In this document: positions 16,998-26,526 of the stretch, in pieces | Layout of the letters: each line of letters opens with the position of its first letter | How positions within the stretch are numbered: position 1 is the first letter of the stretch | Origin: JBBQLG01 sp964251665 | GTDB lineage: Bacteria; Bacteroidota; Bacteroidia; Cytophagales; Spirosomataceae | NCBI GenBank assembly: GCA_964251665.1 | Contig: CAXUKO010000023.1 | Span: 22,180-86,179, forward strand | Length of the DNA stretch: 64,000 bases | Reading direction: 5' to 3' | Made by a program: the position numbers and the translations under genes | Notes under the pieces: generated by a model | What the model saw: the letters and a program-made list of their open reading frames with translations, nothing else | What the model was told of the DNA's origin: nothing | Database searches by the model: none

Positions 16998-18437
16998 CTA
17001 TTCAAGTTGCTTTCCCAGGGCTAATAACCCGGCTTCGGCAAAGGGTGGAGCCATCATTTGCAGCCCGATCGGCATGTTCTGTTCATCGACTCCGTTGGGT
17101 ATTGACAATGCCGGATACCCCACTACATTAGCCTGAACGGTAAAAATGTCGGCTAAGTACATTTGCAAAGGGTCCGTTCCAGCGTTCCGGTCCGTTTTTT
17201 CACCCAACCGAAATGCTGTTGTTGGCGTCGTGGGCGAAATTAAAAAATCATAGTCCGCAAAGATCCGCTCCGTCTCCTCCCGAATTAGCCGCCGAACCTG
17301 CTGCGCTTTGGTATAATACGCATCATAATAACTGGCACTCAAGACAAAGGTGCCAAGCAGAATCCGCCGACGGACTTCAGCCCCGAACCCTTCCGTCCGA
17401 CTCTTTTTGTAAAGCGACATCAGGTCGGTAGCCTGCGAACTCCGGTGCCCATACCGAACACCATCAAACCGCGACAGATTAGAACTGGCCTCCGCCGTCG
17501 TCAGAATGTAATAGGTCGGCAGCAGATAGGGCAGTAACGACAGATCGACTGGCTCAACGGTATGCCCGGCGGCTGTCAATGCGTCCAATTTATGCTGTGT
17601 TGCTTCCCGTATAGCCGGCGAAACGCCGGGACTGTCAACACCTTCACGGAGGTAGGCAATGCGAAGCGGCTTTGATCCGTCAATAACCCCAGTACTTGTA
17701 TAGGTATCAACCGGCTGGCCGGAAACAGTGCTGTCAAACTCGTCGGCACCGGCCATGACTTCCAGCAGCAAGGCCGCATCATCGGTATTATTGGCAATGG
17801 GTCCGATGCAGTCGAACGAGGAAGCATACGCCACCAGTCCCCAGCGACTGATGCGGCCATACGTTGGTTTGAGGCCGACTACCCCACAAAAAGCGGCCGG
17901 TTGCCGCACCGAGCCACCCGTGTCAGAACCGATGGACGCCAGACATAAACCCGCCTGAACCGCTACTGCCGAACCTCCCGATGAACCACCGGGTACCCGG
18001 TCAGGATCAGCCGCGTTGCGCACCGGCCCAAACGCCGAATTTTCGTTGGATGACCCCATCGCAAATTCGTCGCAGTTTTGCCGCCCGATAATGATGGCAT
18101 CTTCGTCAAGCAGGCGCTGTACTGCAGTTCCGGTAAACTGCGCCGTAAACTCGTTCAGGATGTGGCTACCCGCCCGCAGACCGTGATCAGTATAACTCAA
18201 CACGTCTTTGATACCCAAAACCATGCCAGCCAGCCGTCCCGCCGTGCCGTTAGCCCGTTTTTCATCGACGGAATCGGCCTGTTGGCGCGCTTCATCGGCA
18301 TAAACCTCAGTAAATGCATTGAGATGACGGTACTCGTCGATACGGGAGAGGTAGTGATCGACCAGCTGACGACAGGTAGTCTGGCCGTTTTGAAGAGCGG
18401 CTTTCGTAGCGGAGTAGCTGCGGTAAGGTTGAGTCAT
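16998..18437 (-). CDS. gatA: Asp/Glu-tRNA amidotransferase subunit A
   Basis: A 479-residue amidase-signature enzyme with the catalytic Ser-cis-Ser-Lys triad visible: Lys in LGIKDVL, the first Ser in PGGSSGGSAVAV and the nucleophile in SIGSDTGGSVRQPAAFCG. The substrate-binding FAMGSSNENSAFGPVRNA segment is typical of GatA rather than of general amidases. With GatB and GatC, not present in the window, it makes Gln-tRNA or Asn-tRNA by amidation. The gene stands alone on the minus strand downstream of tatA, separated from it by a terminator hairpin. Confidence 0.95.
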   Translation of the reverse strand: MTQPYRSYSATKAALQNGQTTCRQLVDHYLSRIDEYRHLNAFTEVYADEARQQADSVDEKRANGTAGRLAGMVLGIKDVLSYTDHGLRAGSHILNEFTAQFTGTAVQRLLDEDAIIIGRQNCDEFAMGSSNENSAFGPVRNAADPDRVPGGSSGGSAVAVQAGLCLASIGSDTGGSVRQPAAFCGVVGLKPTYGRISRWGLVAYASSFDCIGPIANNTDDAALLLEVMAGADEFDSTVSGQPVDTYTSTGVIDGSKPLRIAYLREGVDSPGVSPAIREATQHKLDALTAAGHTVEPVDLSLLPYLLPTYYILTTAEASSNLSRFDGVRYGHRSSQATDLMSLYKKSRTEGFGAEVRRRILLGTFVLSASYYDAYYTKAQQVRRLIREETERIFADYDFLISPTTPTTAFRLGEKTDRNAGTDPLQMYLADIFTVQANVVGYPALSIPNGVDEQNMPIGLQMMAPPFAEAGLLALGKQLE

Positions 18438-18507
18438 GCGGTAAAAAAAGCAAGAGGGTCCCCGAAATTATGAAATTTTTGGACAGACCATCTCTATTTA
18501 ATACAAA

Positions 18508-18554
18508 AACAGACAACCGGATGGCTCCAGTCTGGAACCATCCGGTTGTCTGTT
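18508..18554 (-). terminator. 17-bp hairpin between tatA and gatA
   Basis: AACAGACAACCGGATGG (18508-18524) pairs perfectly with CCATCCGGTTGTCTGTT (18538-18554). It follows the tatA stop at 18572 on the minus strand and precedes the gatA start at 18437, so gatA probably has its own promoter. Confidence 0.75.
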
Positions 18555-18571
18555 CGTACGAGTTGACGAGA

Positions 18572-18772
18572 TTATTTTGTCTCTTTCAAACCGTCTTCGA
18601 TATTCTCGCGGACTTCTTTAGTGGCATCCTTGAACTCTTTAATGCCTTTGCCTAAGCCACGAGCCAGTTCGGGCAGTTTCTTGGCGCCAAAGAATAATAA
18701 CAGCGCTAAGAAAATGAGTACCATTTCCTGGCCGCCCAAACCCATAAATGCTAAAATGGAGGCAATGTTCAT
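18572..18772 (-). CDS. tatA: Sec-independent translocase subunit TatA/E
   Basis: A 66-residue protein from the ATG at 18772 (MNIASILAFMGLGGQEMVLI). An ATG 14 codons upstream would put a charged, non-family sequence in front. It has the short membrane helix (VLIFLALLLFFGAKKLPELA) with the FGxKKLPEL hinge, then the amphipathic helix GLGKGIKEFKDATKEVREN. TatA oligomers form the pore for folded proteins with twin-arginine signals. No tatB or tatC lies nearby, which is usual in Bacteroidota where one TatA-type protein may serve with a distant TatC. Confidence 0.95.
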   Translation of the reverse strand: MNIASILAFMGLGGQEMVLIFLALLLFFGAKKLPELARGLGKGIKEFKDATKEVRENIEDGLKETK

Positions 18773-18835
18773 GTCAGTTCGATTTTTATGTAAACAAATG
18801 TAAAAAGATTTCAATAAATACGTATTAAATCAGGC

Positions 18836-19300
18836 TTAAGATTGCCCAATCGCTGCGGTAGTTGAACGCGGTGGCGTCTCCGATGCCGGAACCTGGCTGC
18901 CCTCCCACTGCCGGAACCGGTCGAGATCTTTGCCAATGGAGTTTACCAGCCACAATACCAGTGCAATATCGTCGGTAATGCCGATAACCGGTAAGAAGTC
19001 CGGGATAAAGTCGAGTGGCGACACAAAATAAATCAGCACAGCAATGATACTAACCAGCGTTTTCCACGGAATATCGCGGTAAGTACCCGTTGCATAGGCT
19101 TTTAGCATCCGGGTAAGCAGGTTCAGCTGCTCACGGACGGCCTTAATGTTGTTGCCCGACAGACCACCGCTTTTGGTCAGTACATCCTGGATAAGTGAAA
19201 ACAGGCTTTTACTGTTCCGGGCATACCGAACAGCTTTGACGTTGGCCCGCCGAAAGAACAGTGACGATAATACACGGGCAATCAGATTGCTACTGGCCAT
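18836..19300 (-). CDS. YkvA-like DUF1232 membrane protein
   Basis: A 154-residue protein with the DUF1232 core near residues 80-115: TLVSIIAVLIYFVSPLDFIP followed by DFLPVIGITDDIALVLWL, i.e. two short hydrophobic helices around the conserved SPLDFIPDFLP turn. N- and C-terminal parts are soluble. The function of the family is unknown. It lies 63 bp upstream of tatA on the same strand and may be co-transcribed with it. Confidence 0.85.
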   Translation of the reverse strand: MASSNLIARVLSSLFFRRANVKAVRYARNSKSLFSLIQDVLTKSGGLSGNNIKAVREQLNLLTRMLKAYATGTYRDIPWKTLVSIIAVLIYFVSPLDFIPDFLPVIGITDDIALVLWLVNSIGKDLDRFRQWEGSQVPASETPPRSTTAAIGQS

Positions 19301-19429
19301 TGATTTTTTTAGCTGCCATATCGATTAACCGTATGACGCGGGAATAGGGATGTTGTTCAAACTCATAAACAACGTTAGGGCAAATAAGATTTGATTTTCT
19401 AGTATGGAACTGTAAGTTTCCGGGAAAAT

Positions 19430-19462
19430 TTTGGTTTGCCGCCCCCCTGACACGTAATTTTA
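19430..19462 (+). promoter_or_regulatory. Possible bacteroidotal promoter for mdh
   Basis: TTTG at 19430-19433 and TAATTTTA at 19455-19462 resemble the -33 TTTG and -7 TAnnTTTG elements with a 21-bp spacer. The mdh ATG is 44 bp downstream. The last base of the -7 box departs from consensus. Confidence 0.4.
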
Positions 19463-19505
19463 CGCCTTTCCTGATTTCAGTTTCACCTTAACACAATAGC
19501 TGTTT

Positions 19506-20447
19506 ATGAAAATTACCGTAGTGGGTGCCGGAGCCGTTGGTGCTACCTCCGCCGACAACATTGTACGCCGGGAATTGGCTGAAGAAGTCGTTCTGTTAGA
19601 CATTAAAGAAGGACTCAGCGAAGGTAAAGCCCTGGATATGTTTCAAACGGCAACGCTCAATGGGTTCGACACTAAAATTGTCGGTTCTACGAATGATTAC
19701 GCAAAAACGGCAGGTTCAGATGTCGTCGTGATTACGTCGGGTATTCCCCGTAAACCCGGTATGACCCGCGAAGATTTGATCGGTACCAACGCCAATATTG
19801 TGAAAGGTGTTGTGCAAAGCATTCTTCAGCATTCACCCAACGCGATTTTCATCATCGTGTCCAACCCAATGGATACAATGACCTACCTGGCTCTGAAAGC
19901 GTCGGGCCTGCCCAAAAACCGAGTGATCGGACTGGGCGGTATCCTGGATTCGGCCCGGTTTAAAACGTACCTGTCGCTGGCGATGGATGTTCCCCCAACG
20001 GATTTGCAGGGTACGGTAGTGGGCGGTCATGGCGACACAACCATGATTCCGCTGACACGCCTGGCTACCCGTTCGGGTGTGCCGGTGAGCCAGTTTCTGT
20101 CGGCTGACCAGTTGCAGCAGGTAGCCGCCGATACCATGGTGGGGGGCGCTACCCTGACGAAGCTGATTGGTACCTCAGCCTGGTACGCACCGGGTGCGGC
20201 CGTAGCCACACTGGTAGAAAGCATTGTCCGCAATCAGAAGCACGTGTTCCCCTGCTGTGTGGCTTTGGAAGGCGAATACGGCCAGTCGGACATTTGTCTC
20301 GGTGTTCCGGTTGTAATTGGCAAAGATGGTTGGGAGTCTATTATCGACTTTGAGTTGAACGACGAGGAGAAAGCCGCTTTCGCCAAGTCTGCCGATGCCG
20401 TTCGGAACATGAATGATGTGTTGAAGACGCTGGACCTGGGTCTATAA
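19506..20447 (+). CDS. mdh: Malate dehydrogenase
   Basis: A 313-residue NAD-dependent malate dehydrogenase of the LDH-like group. The dinucleotide fold VVGAGAVGATSADNI and acidic LLDIKEG come first, then the mobile loop GIPRKPGMTREDLIG, with the substrate-binding Arg residues, VSNPMDTMTYLA, and the catalytic His in VVGGHGDTTMIPL. Arg in the loop instead of Gln marks malate rather than lactate use. It interconverts malate and oxaloacetate in the TCA cycle. It is a single-gene unit with a strong terminator after it. Confidence 0.97.
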   Translation: MKITVVGAGAVGATSADNIVRRELAEEVVLLDIKEGLSEGKALDMFQTATLNGFDTKIVGSTNDYAKTAGSDVVVITSGIPRKPGMTREDLIGTNANIVKGVVQSILQHSPNAIFIIVSNPMDTMTYLALKASGLPKNRVIGLGGILDSARFKTYLSLAMDVPPTDLQGTVVGGHGDTTMIPLTRLATRSGVPVSQFLSADQLQQVAADTMVGGATLTKLIGTSAWYAPGAAVATLVESIVRNQKHVFPCCVALEGEYGQSDICLGVPVVIGKDGWESIIDFELNDEEKAAFAKSADAVRNMNDVLKTLDLGL

Positions 20448-20463
20448 ATCAACCCTATTTCGC

Positions 20464-20500
20464 AAAAAAGCCCCGTTCTGATAATGAATGGGGCTTTTTT
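20464..20500 (+). terminator. Rho-independent terminator after mdh
   Basis: AAAAAAGCCCC (20464-20474) pairs with GGGGCTTTTTT (20490-20500), giving a GC stem with a T-run. It lies 17 bp after the mdh stop. It argues that the kup reading frame does not start at 20501 but at the later ATG. Confidence 0.92.
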
Positions 20501-20599
20501 ATGCGTTTGTCTAAACCAATTCCAGTATCTTCACTTCAGCACTACGCCTGCTCCGGCAAACAAACCGCCCCTGGTGTTCAATTCGGCAAATTCACGTTC

Positions 20600-22558
20600 A
20601 TGAGCCAACCTAATCATACAGACCTTAATAAAGTATCGCCAGCGGGCCTCTTAATCGCTATTGGCATCGTTTTCGGCGACATTGGCACCTCTCCTCTATA
20701 TACATTCAAGGCCATTTTCGGCTCCCGTATTCTGACCGAAACGCTGGTACTGGGTTCGTTATCAGCGGTGTTCTGGACGCTGACCTTTCAGACAACACTG
20801 AAGTATGTGATCATTACCCTGAACGCCGATAACAAGGGCGAAGGCGGCATTTTTTCGCTCTATACCCTGATTCGTAAACACGCTCGTCCCTGGATGATGT
20901 ACCCGGCCATTGTGGGTGGCTGCTTTCTGCTGGCTGATGGCATTATCACCCCTCCCATCTCGGTATCGTCGGCGATTGAAGGCTTACTGATTTACTACCC
21001 AAAACTCGACACCGTACCCATTGTCATCGGTATTCTGGTGCTGCTGTTCATCACGCAGCAGTTTGGTACGCAGTGGCTGGGTCGGTTATTCGGGCCGATT
21101 ATGGTGGTCTGGTTTACGTTTATCGGTATTATGGGTACCTTGTCGCTGGTGCAGCATCCAGCCGTGCTGCGGGCATTGAACCCCTGGCACATCGTGGTGT
21201 TACTGCGCGATTATCCGGGTAGTTTCTGGCTGCTGGGTGGGGTGTTCCTCTGCACAACCGGTGCCGAAGCCCTTTATTCTGATATGGGGCACTGCGGGCG
21301 GGGTAACATTCGCGTTAGCTGGGCCTTTGTGAAGTTGATGCTGCTCCTCTCCTATGCCGGGCAAACAGCCTACCTAATGCAGCATTTGGGCCGGACAATG
21401 GGCGCGACCAGTTCGTTCTACCAGATTATTCCGCCGTCGATTCTGGTCTTTGCCATCGGGATTGCTACGCTGGCAACCATCATCGCGAGTCAGGCGCTCA
21501 TCAGTGGGTCATTTACGCTCATCGGGGAGGCTATGCGTCTTAATTTCTGGCCGCGTCAGCGCGTGATTTACCCCACCGCTTTCCGGGGGCAGCTCTACAT
21601 TCCGCAGATCAACTGGCTGCTGATGACGGGCTGCATCGGCGTGGTCCTCTACTTCCGCGAATCGAGCAATATGGAGGCCGCTTTTGGGCTGGCGGTTACC
21701 CTGACGATGCTGATGTCGACCGTGCTGATGAGTGCCTGGCTGCACATGCGCAAGGTTAATCCGGTATTGACGCTGGCCGTTACGCTATTGTTTCTGAGCA
21801 TTGAAACGTCGTTTCTGGTCGCCAATCTGGTCAAGTTTGAAGAAGGTGGCTGGATTTCGGTGAGCCTGGGCCTTATCTTAATTGGGGTGATGCTGATCTG
21901 GTACCGGGGCAAAGAACTCAAGCGTGAATTTGTGGAATTTGAGGCACTACCGCCGTTTCTGGATATGCTGAAGGAAATCAGCAACGACGAGTCGCTGCCT
22001 AAATACGCCACCAATTTAGTGTATCTGACCGCGTCGGAGGATACGTCAAAGATTGAAACTGAAACGATCTATTCGATTCTGAACCGCTCGCCCAAACGCG
22101 CTGACGTTTACTGGTTTCTGCACGTTTGCGTGGAGGACGAGCCGTATGCCATGCGGTATAAGGTAGAGACTCTGGCCAAAGAAGACGTTTACTTCATCAC
22201 GTTTTACCTCGGCTTCCGCATCGAACCCCGGCTGAATCTGCTGTTCCGGCTGGTGGTACAGGAAATGGTCAAAAACCACGAAGTCGAGGTAACGAGCCGC
22301 TACGTATCGCTGAACCGTAACAACGTGACGGGCGACTTCCGGTTTGTTCTCTTTCAGAACTTTATGTCGTACGAAAACGACCTGCCGCTGGGCCGCAAAT
22401 TTATCATGAACAGCTACTTCTGGATTAAAAAACTGGCTGCCCTGCGCGAAGACTCTGCCTACGGACTCGATGCCAGTAATGTAGTAGTTGAAGATGTACC
22501 GCTGATTTTTAACGAACCAAAAAATATCCGGCTAACGCGGGTCAGCAAAACGGTATAA
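20600..22558 (+). CDS. kup: KUP-family potassium uptake transporter
   Basis: A 652-residue membrane protein. I chose the ATG at 20600 (MSQPNHTDLNKVSPAGLLIA) because the longer frame from 20501 starts inside the mdh terminator zone and adds an unrelated leader. It has the hallmark GIVFGDIGTSPLYTFKAIFG in the first helix, then LNADNKGEGGIFSLYTLIRK, about 12 hydrophobic helices, and a soluble C-terminal domain of some 170 residues. KUP proteins take up K+ with protons. It is convergent with the metalloprotease gene and followed by a long hairpin. Confidence 0.95.
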   Translation: MSQPNHTDLNKVSPAGLLIAIGIVFGDIGTSPLYTFKAIFGSRILTETLVLGSLSAVFWTLTFQTTLKYVIITLNADNKGEGGIFSLYTLIRKHARPWMMYPAIVGGCFLLADGIITPPISVSSAIEGLLIYYPKLDTVPIVIGILVLLFITQQFGTQWLGRLFGPIMVVWFTFIGIMGTLSLVQHPAVLRALNPWHIVVLLRDYPGSFWLLGGVFLCTTGAEALYSDMGHCGRGNIRVSWAFVKLMLLLSYAGQTAYLMQHLGRTMGATSSFYQIIPPSILVFAIGIATLATIIASQALISGSFTLIGEAMRLNFWPRQRVIYPTAFRGQLYIPQINWLLMTGCIGVVLYFRESSNMEAAFGLAVTLTMLMSTVLMSAWLHMRKVNPVLTLAVTLLFLSIETSFLVANLVKFEEGGWISVSLGLILIGVMLIWYRGKELKREFVEFEALPPFLDMLKEISNDESLPKYATNLVYLTASEDTSKIETETIYSILNRSPKRADVYWFLHVCVEDEPYAMRYKVETLAKEDVYFITFYLGFRIEPRLNLLFRLVVQEMVKNHEVEVTSRYVSLNRNNVTGDFRFVLFQNFMSYENDLPLGRKFIMNSYFWIKKLAALREDSAYGLDASNVVVEDVPLIFNEPKNIRLTRVSKTV

Positions 22559-22591
22559 AACAGTTTCAAGGAGTAAGGACCAAGTGGCAAA

Positions 22592-22625
22592 GGAGTAAGT
22601 GGTTAATAGTATAACCACTTACTCC
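22592..22625. terminator. 14-bp hairpin between kup and the metalloprotease gene
   Basis: GGAGTAAGTGGTTA (22592-22605) pairs perfectly with TAACCACTTACTCC (22612-22625). It lies between two convergent stops and could serve both genes, although no T-run follows. Confidence 0.6.
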
Positions 22626-22632
22626 GCATTGA

Positions 22633-25140
22633 TCAGTTAAAACCACATTCCGGCTCCAGCCACTCCTGCCCCGGATCGATGGGCGCACCGTCGGGCGCGA
22701 CTAAGGGTACAGTAGAAACGGCCATGTCGGGGTTCGATTCATACTGCTGAATCATCCAGTACAGGAAGTCGGGATACTCGTGCGGATAACCGATGGCATT
22801 AACCTGCTCACGGGCATACGTCTTCTTGATTTTCATGACCGCCTTGTGAGCCGCAGCCCGCACGGTTCCATCATTATCTTTCCCCGCAGCCAGTTGAATC
22901 AGGTGCTCCAGCACTTTTTGCTGTGTCATCTGCCGAATCTGATTCTCGGTAGTGGCCTTTGTCCGGCGTTGCTTATAGACTTGTTTATCACCAAAGGTTG
23001 TCTCAATGAGCCTGGCTATTACCTGGTCCAGACTCAGCAGATTACCGCCCCAGACCAGCGGTTGCTGCACCAGCCGGGCGCAGCGCTCCGGGTTCAGGAG
23101 CAGCCGTAACGTCATACCCACGGCGGCTTCGGGTGGCCCCATCGGGTCGAAGGTAATACCCGTATGCCGTTTGAAGGTCTCCCGCGGATTAGCGGGTATA
23201 CCAAACGCCCGGGGCGGAATCAGCACCAGAATTTTGGGGTTCACAGCCAGCTGTGCCGGTGAAAGTGTGTTTAATACCTCGTCCAATGCCTTTTGCTGCT
23301 CTTCCGCCGAAACGGCTTTGGCAACTACCTGTCCATCACCCCGCAGCGCATAGCTGTAATCCTGCCCGCCAATGAGCTTAACGGCGGCTTCGACCTGGTA
23401 GCGGTGGAACATATACATCGGCACCAGCACTTCTTCCAGATTGGCCATTGGCATTCCCATTGGAATTTTAGCGTCGGAGAAGTTATCAAGCGCAATGCGC
23501 CGGATTTTCATGACACGGCTTAATTCATCGGCGGCATCAGGACCACTATCCCACAGGTGGGTTTTAGGGTGGGCGCTGCCTTCGGGACGAGCGTCCTGAT
23601 CGCTCAGAAACTTCAGGCCTTTTTGCAGGTAGCCGGAAATAATTTTATCGAGTTCGGCTTTCTCATCCGTCCCGGCGGGAAACTCACGGTAAGCGAAGTT
23701 AATGGCCACTTTATCCCAGTCGCCGATGTTTTTGGCGTAGGCGTTAGCCAGACTCAGCTTGTTGTTATCCACAATATCAACCTGCGGATGTGGATAATCC
23801 ATCACCGACGCCCGGTTGTTGGTGCTCGCAATGTAGTTATGGGGCAGTCCCAGCGTATGGCCCACCTCGTGCGCGGCCAGTTGCCGAAGCCGTTCGATGG
23901 ACATCTTCATCAGGTCAGCGGTATCGGCGGCCATAGCGGTGAAATTCCCAACCAGCCCCTGCGCAATCAGATAATCCTGCCGCACCCGCAGCGACCCCAG
24001 TGTAACCTTGCCTTTGATGATTTCGCCCGTGCGCGGATCGGTGATGCTGGCTCCGTACGACCAGCCCCGCGTGGAGCGATGCACCCACTGAATCAGGTTG
24101 TATCGCACGTCCATCGGGTCAGCATCGGGCGGGAGTAACTTCACCTGAAAAGCGTTTTTATACCCAGCCGCTTCAAAGGCCTGATTCCACCACGACGTTC
24201 CCTCAATCAGCGCCGACCGGATGGGTTCGGGCGCACCGGGGTCCATGTAGTAGATAATCGGCTTAACGGCTTCGCTGACGGCGGCCGACGGGTCTTTCTT
24301 CTGCAACCGGTGCCGCGTGATGTACCGTTTGGTGATCGGCTCGCCAACGGGCGATGCGTAATCAAAGAAGTCGATAGCGCCTAAACCGGCCCGTGGATCG
24401 AACAGGCGGGGTTTGTAGTTGTTATCCGGCAACTGAACAAAGGAATGATGTTGCCGCATGGTAACGGCCGTCGGCGTCGGCACAACCTGCCGGAGGTACT
24501 GCCCCGGATTATCGCCGGTGATGGTGATGGTGGCCTCAAATTCGGTATTCTGCGGAAACGCTTTCGTGTGAGGCAGGTACAGTGCGCACCGCATCGGGTC
24601 GATTTTATAGCTTCCCTGCCGGGTCTGCGAAATGGCCGGGATAGCGCCCGCAGCGTCCTGCATCAGAAAGGGCGTCAGGTCGACCAGTACCCGACCGTCT
24701 GCCTCCGCCACTATATCAAACCCGGCATGAACCGATTGCGCGAATGACTCCTCTACGGCCCGACGCTCCAGCGAATCGCGGCTCAGGGCGCGGTAACTGT
24801 AATTCGGTTCGATCATGAGCACCCTCGGCCCGGAGCGCACGAATTTAACAATGTGCTCCTGCCCGAGTCGGCCCCGGTCCAGTCCAATATCGTTGGAGCC
24901 AACGCCCTGCGCCAGCGTGGGGTAATAGAGTAATTCCGTATCGAACCGGTCAATTTCGAGCCAGATTTTTCCTTTTTTTGGGTCGTAATAAAAGGTGAGG
25001 AAACCGGGCCGTTTCTCCATACTGGCGGTGAAAGTGGCGATGGATGGCGGGTTGGCCGGAGTTGGTTGCGTTGCGGCAGGTTGCGCCTTTGCCAAACAAA
25101 TAAGAAGTAGAAAGCAAAAAGCCAGTACGAGTTTGCGCAT
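22633..25140 (-). CDS. Exported zinc metalloprotease (DUF5117/DUF4953 type)
   Basis: An 835-residue secreted protein with a signal peptide (MRKLVLAFCFLLLICLAKAQ). The zinc site is AAHEVGHTLGLPHNYIAS: HEVGH plus a third His in LPHN, followed by a metzincin-like Met-turn SVMDYPHP. Upstream are DUF5117-type beta segments (FLTFYYDPKKGKIWLEIDRF) and a YGASITDPRTGEIIKGKVT block that is typical of this bacteroidotal family. Substrates are unknown. It is a single gene with opposite orientation to kup. Confidence 0.9.
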   Translation of the reverse strand: MRKLVLAFCFLLLICLAKAQPAATQPTPANPPSIATFTASMEKRPGFLTFYYDPKKGKIWLEIDRFDTELLYYPTLAQGVGSNDIGLDRGRLGQEHIVKFVRSGPRVLMIEPNYSYRALSRDSLERRAVEESFAQSVHAGFDIVAEADGRVLVDLTPFLMQDAAGAIPAISQTRQGSYKIDPMRCALYLPHTKAFPQNTEFEATITITGDNPGQYLRQVVPTPTAVTMRQHHSFVQLPDNNYKPRLFDPRAGLGAIDFFDYASPVGEPITKRYITRHRLQKKDPSAAVSEAVKPIIYYMDPGAPEPIRSALIEGTSWWNQAFEAAGYKNAFQVKLLPPDADPMDVRYNLIQWVHRSTRGWSYGASITDPRTGEIIKGKVTLGSLRVRQDYLIAQGLVGNFTAMAADTADLMKMSIERLRQLAAHEVGHTLGLPHNYIASTNNRASVMDYPHPQVDIVDNNKLSLANAYAKNIGDWDKVAINFAYREFPAGTDEKAELDKIISGYLQKGLKFLSDQDARPEGSAHPKTHLWDSGPDAADELSRVMKIRRIALDNFSDAKIPMGMPMANLEEVLVPMYMFHRYQVEAAVKLIGGQDYSYALRGDGQVVAKAVSAEEQQKALDEVLNTLSPAQLAVNPKILVLIPPRAFGIPANPRETFKRHTGITFDPMGPPEAAVGMTLRLLLNPERCARLVQQPLVWGGNLLSLDQVIARLIETTFGDKQVYKQRRTKATTENQIRQMTQQKVLEHLIQLAAGKDNDGTVRAAAHKAVMKIKKTYAREQVNAIGYPHEYPDFLYWMIQQYESNPDMAVSTVPLVAPDGAPIDPGQEWLEPECGFN

Positions 25141-25304
25141 AGAGACAAGGTTTGCGATGAAAGCCGCAAATTAGGCCCGAAACCCTTTCTTTCGGCGATT
25201 GTGTGCATTAAAACGCTGTTTTATTTATCTTTCCAGAGGAGGTTTGCTGTAGACAGGTCATAATCTGAATAGACATTTAACTCTATAAATCGACCTTACT
25301 GCTT

Positions 25305-26255
25305 TCAATTTGTGTACTTTTCAATCGTAACTAAATACATTCCGATATTATCATAGTAATACAAATCCCAGATACTTTTGTTGTTAATGCGTGGCCATTC
25401 ATTTTTTCTGTTTAACCACTGTTTTCTGGCTTGACGTGATAAATGACCTGCGTCAGTAATTACATCTTCTCGTTGGGCCTTATCTATAAAATTTTTAACA
25501 AAATAAGCCGAGTCGCCTAAATACGCAGTCTGTGCCTGTTTGCTACCGTTTAATACAAGATCGTTTACACACAACCAAAGCGTAACTGTTTTTCCGGTAG
25601 CATTGGGCTTATCAATCTGATTACCGATATGAAACACACCACCATTAGCGTGAGGACGTGGATTATGAGCAGATGGCGCCATAGGGCCTTTAACATCACT
25701 AACGGGCAGAAAATAACCAACCAGGTTTCCAATCAATAAATTATCATTTGCATCGTCATAATACTGACAAACCAGCAGCGAACTACGATCAATTCCGTCA
25801 AGTTCAATATAGGGTGAACCGGCGGGCGTGTCCCAATTTACGACGGGCACTTTTTCCTGTTCAATTAGTTTTTCAGCCAGATGCACCTGTCCCGAAGCCT
25901 GAATACGAACCCGCTCACCGGGTTTTATTTCCAATTCCGTATTTACCCAGCATTTAGAAGCAGGCACCACAAAAACGGCACTCTTAAACTCATTGTTAGT
26001 GGCGATTGACGAAGAATGTAAGACAATTGCTCCGTTTGTACCGGGTATCTGTAATTCAAAATTATCCTTCCATACCCGGCGAAAATATTCCAGCAAACCA
26101 ACAATCAGTAGTAAGACTATAAATAGCATGATCATTGCCCGAAACATTTGCTGATAGCTTTCCAACACCTTACGGAAACCTTCACGTATTTCTTCCCGAA
26201 TACCTTTTTCCAGTTTTTGAGCCGTTTCCTTCCTCACTTCCTGTGCATTTTCCAT
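25305..26255 (-). CDS. Membrane-anchored protein with lectin-like beta domain, unknown function
   Basis: A 316-residue protein. Residues 1-38 are a charged helix likely to form a coiled coil (AQKLEKGIREEIREGFRKVL), residues 41-60 a single membrane helix (AMIMLFIVLLLIVGLLEYFR), and the rest lies outside. The outer part has KPGERVRIQASGQVHLAEKL, DNLLIGNLVGYFLP and LWLCVNDLVLNGS, which recall PA-IL/galactose-binding beta sandwiches where a carbohydrate contact lies near the xVND segment; this is a weak resemblance. The gene is AT-rich compared with its neighbours and stands alone. The 271 bp before the next gene contain its upstream region and the hairpin at 26446. Confidence 0.6.
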   Translation of the reverse strand: MENAQEVRKETAQKLEKGIREEIREGFRKVLESYQQMFRAMIMLFIVLLLIVGLLEYFRRVWKDNFELQIPGTNGAIVLHSSSIATNNEFKSAVFVVPASKCWVNTELEIKPGERVRIQASGQVHLAEKLIEQEKVPVVNWDTPAGSPYIELDGIDRSSLLVCQYYDDANDNLLIGNLVGYFLPVSDVKGPMAPSAHNPRPHANGGVFHIGNQIDKPNATGKTVTLWLCVNDLVLNGSKQAQTAYLGDSAYFVKNFIDKAQREDVITDAGHLSRQARKQWLNRKNEWPRINNKSIWDLYYYDNIGMYLVTIEKYTN

Positions 26256-26445
26256 ATGTGCACTTTATTTGCAAACGTGAACCGATTCTACGAATATACC
26301 CGACAGTCATTATACCATAAACTACTGATTGCCAAAGTTTTATTTACCGGTTAAAGGCAACAATGACCGTTTTGTCAACTATTCATCGTTGGCGGTATCG
26401 GGCGGTATAATACTCTGCATTTTAGCCCCCAAATGACTTATTTAT

Positions 26446-26484
26446 GAGCGGGCGACTTAAGTGCGGGACGCGTAGCGCCCGCTC
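26446..26484. other. 9-bp GC-rich hairpin upstream of the GNAT gene
   Basis: GAGCGGGCG (26446-26454) pairs with CGCCCGCTC (26476-26484) around a 21-nt loop that itself contains GCGGGACGCG. It is 43 bp before the acetyltransferase ATG and may be in its leader. No known riboswitch form was recognised. Confidence 0.35.
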
Positions 26485-26526
26485 AGGAAATTGTCTGATA
26501 CTTTTATGGACTAACTCTGCCAAGCC

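Noticed and set aside
20501..20599. Longer N-terminus for Kup
   Set aside because: The region overlaps the mdh terminator and codes a leader not found in the family; the ATG at 20600 fits.
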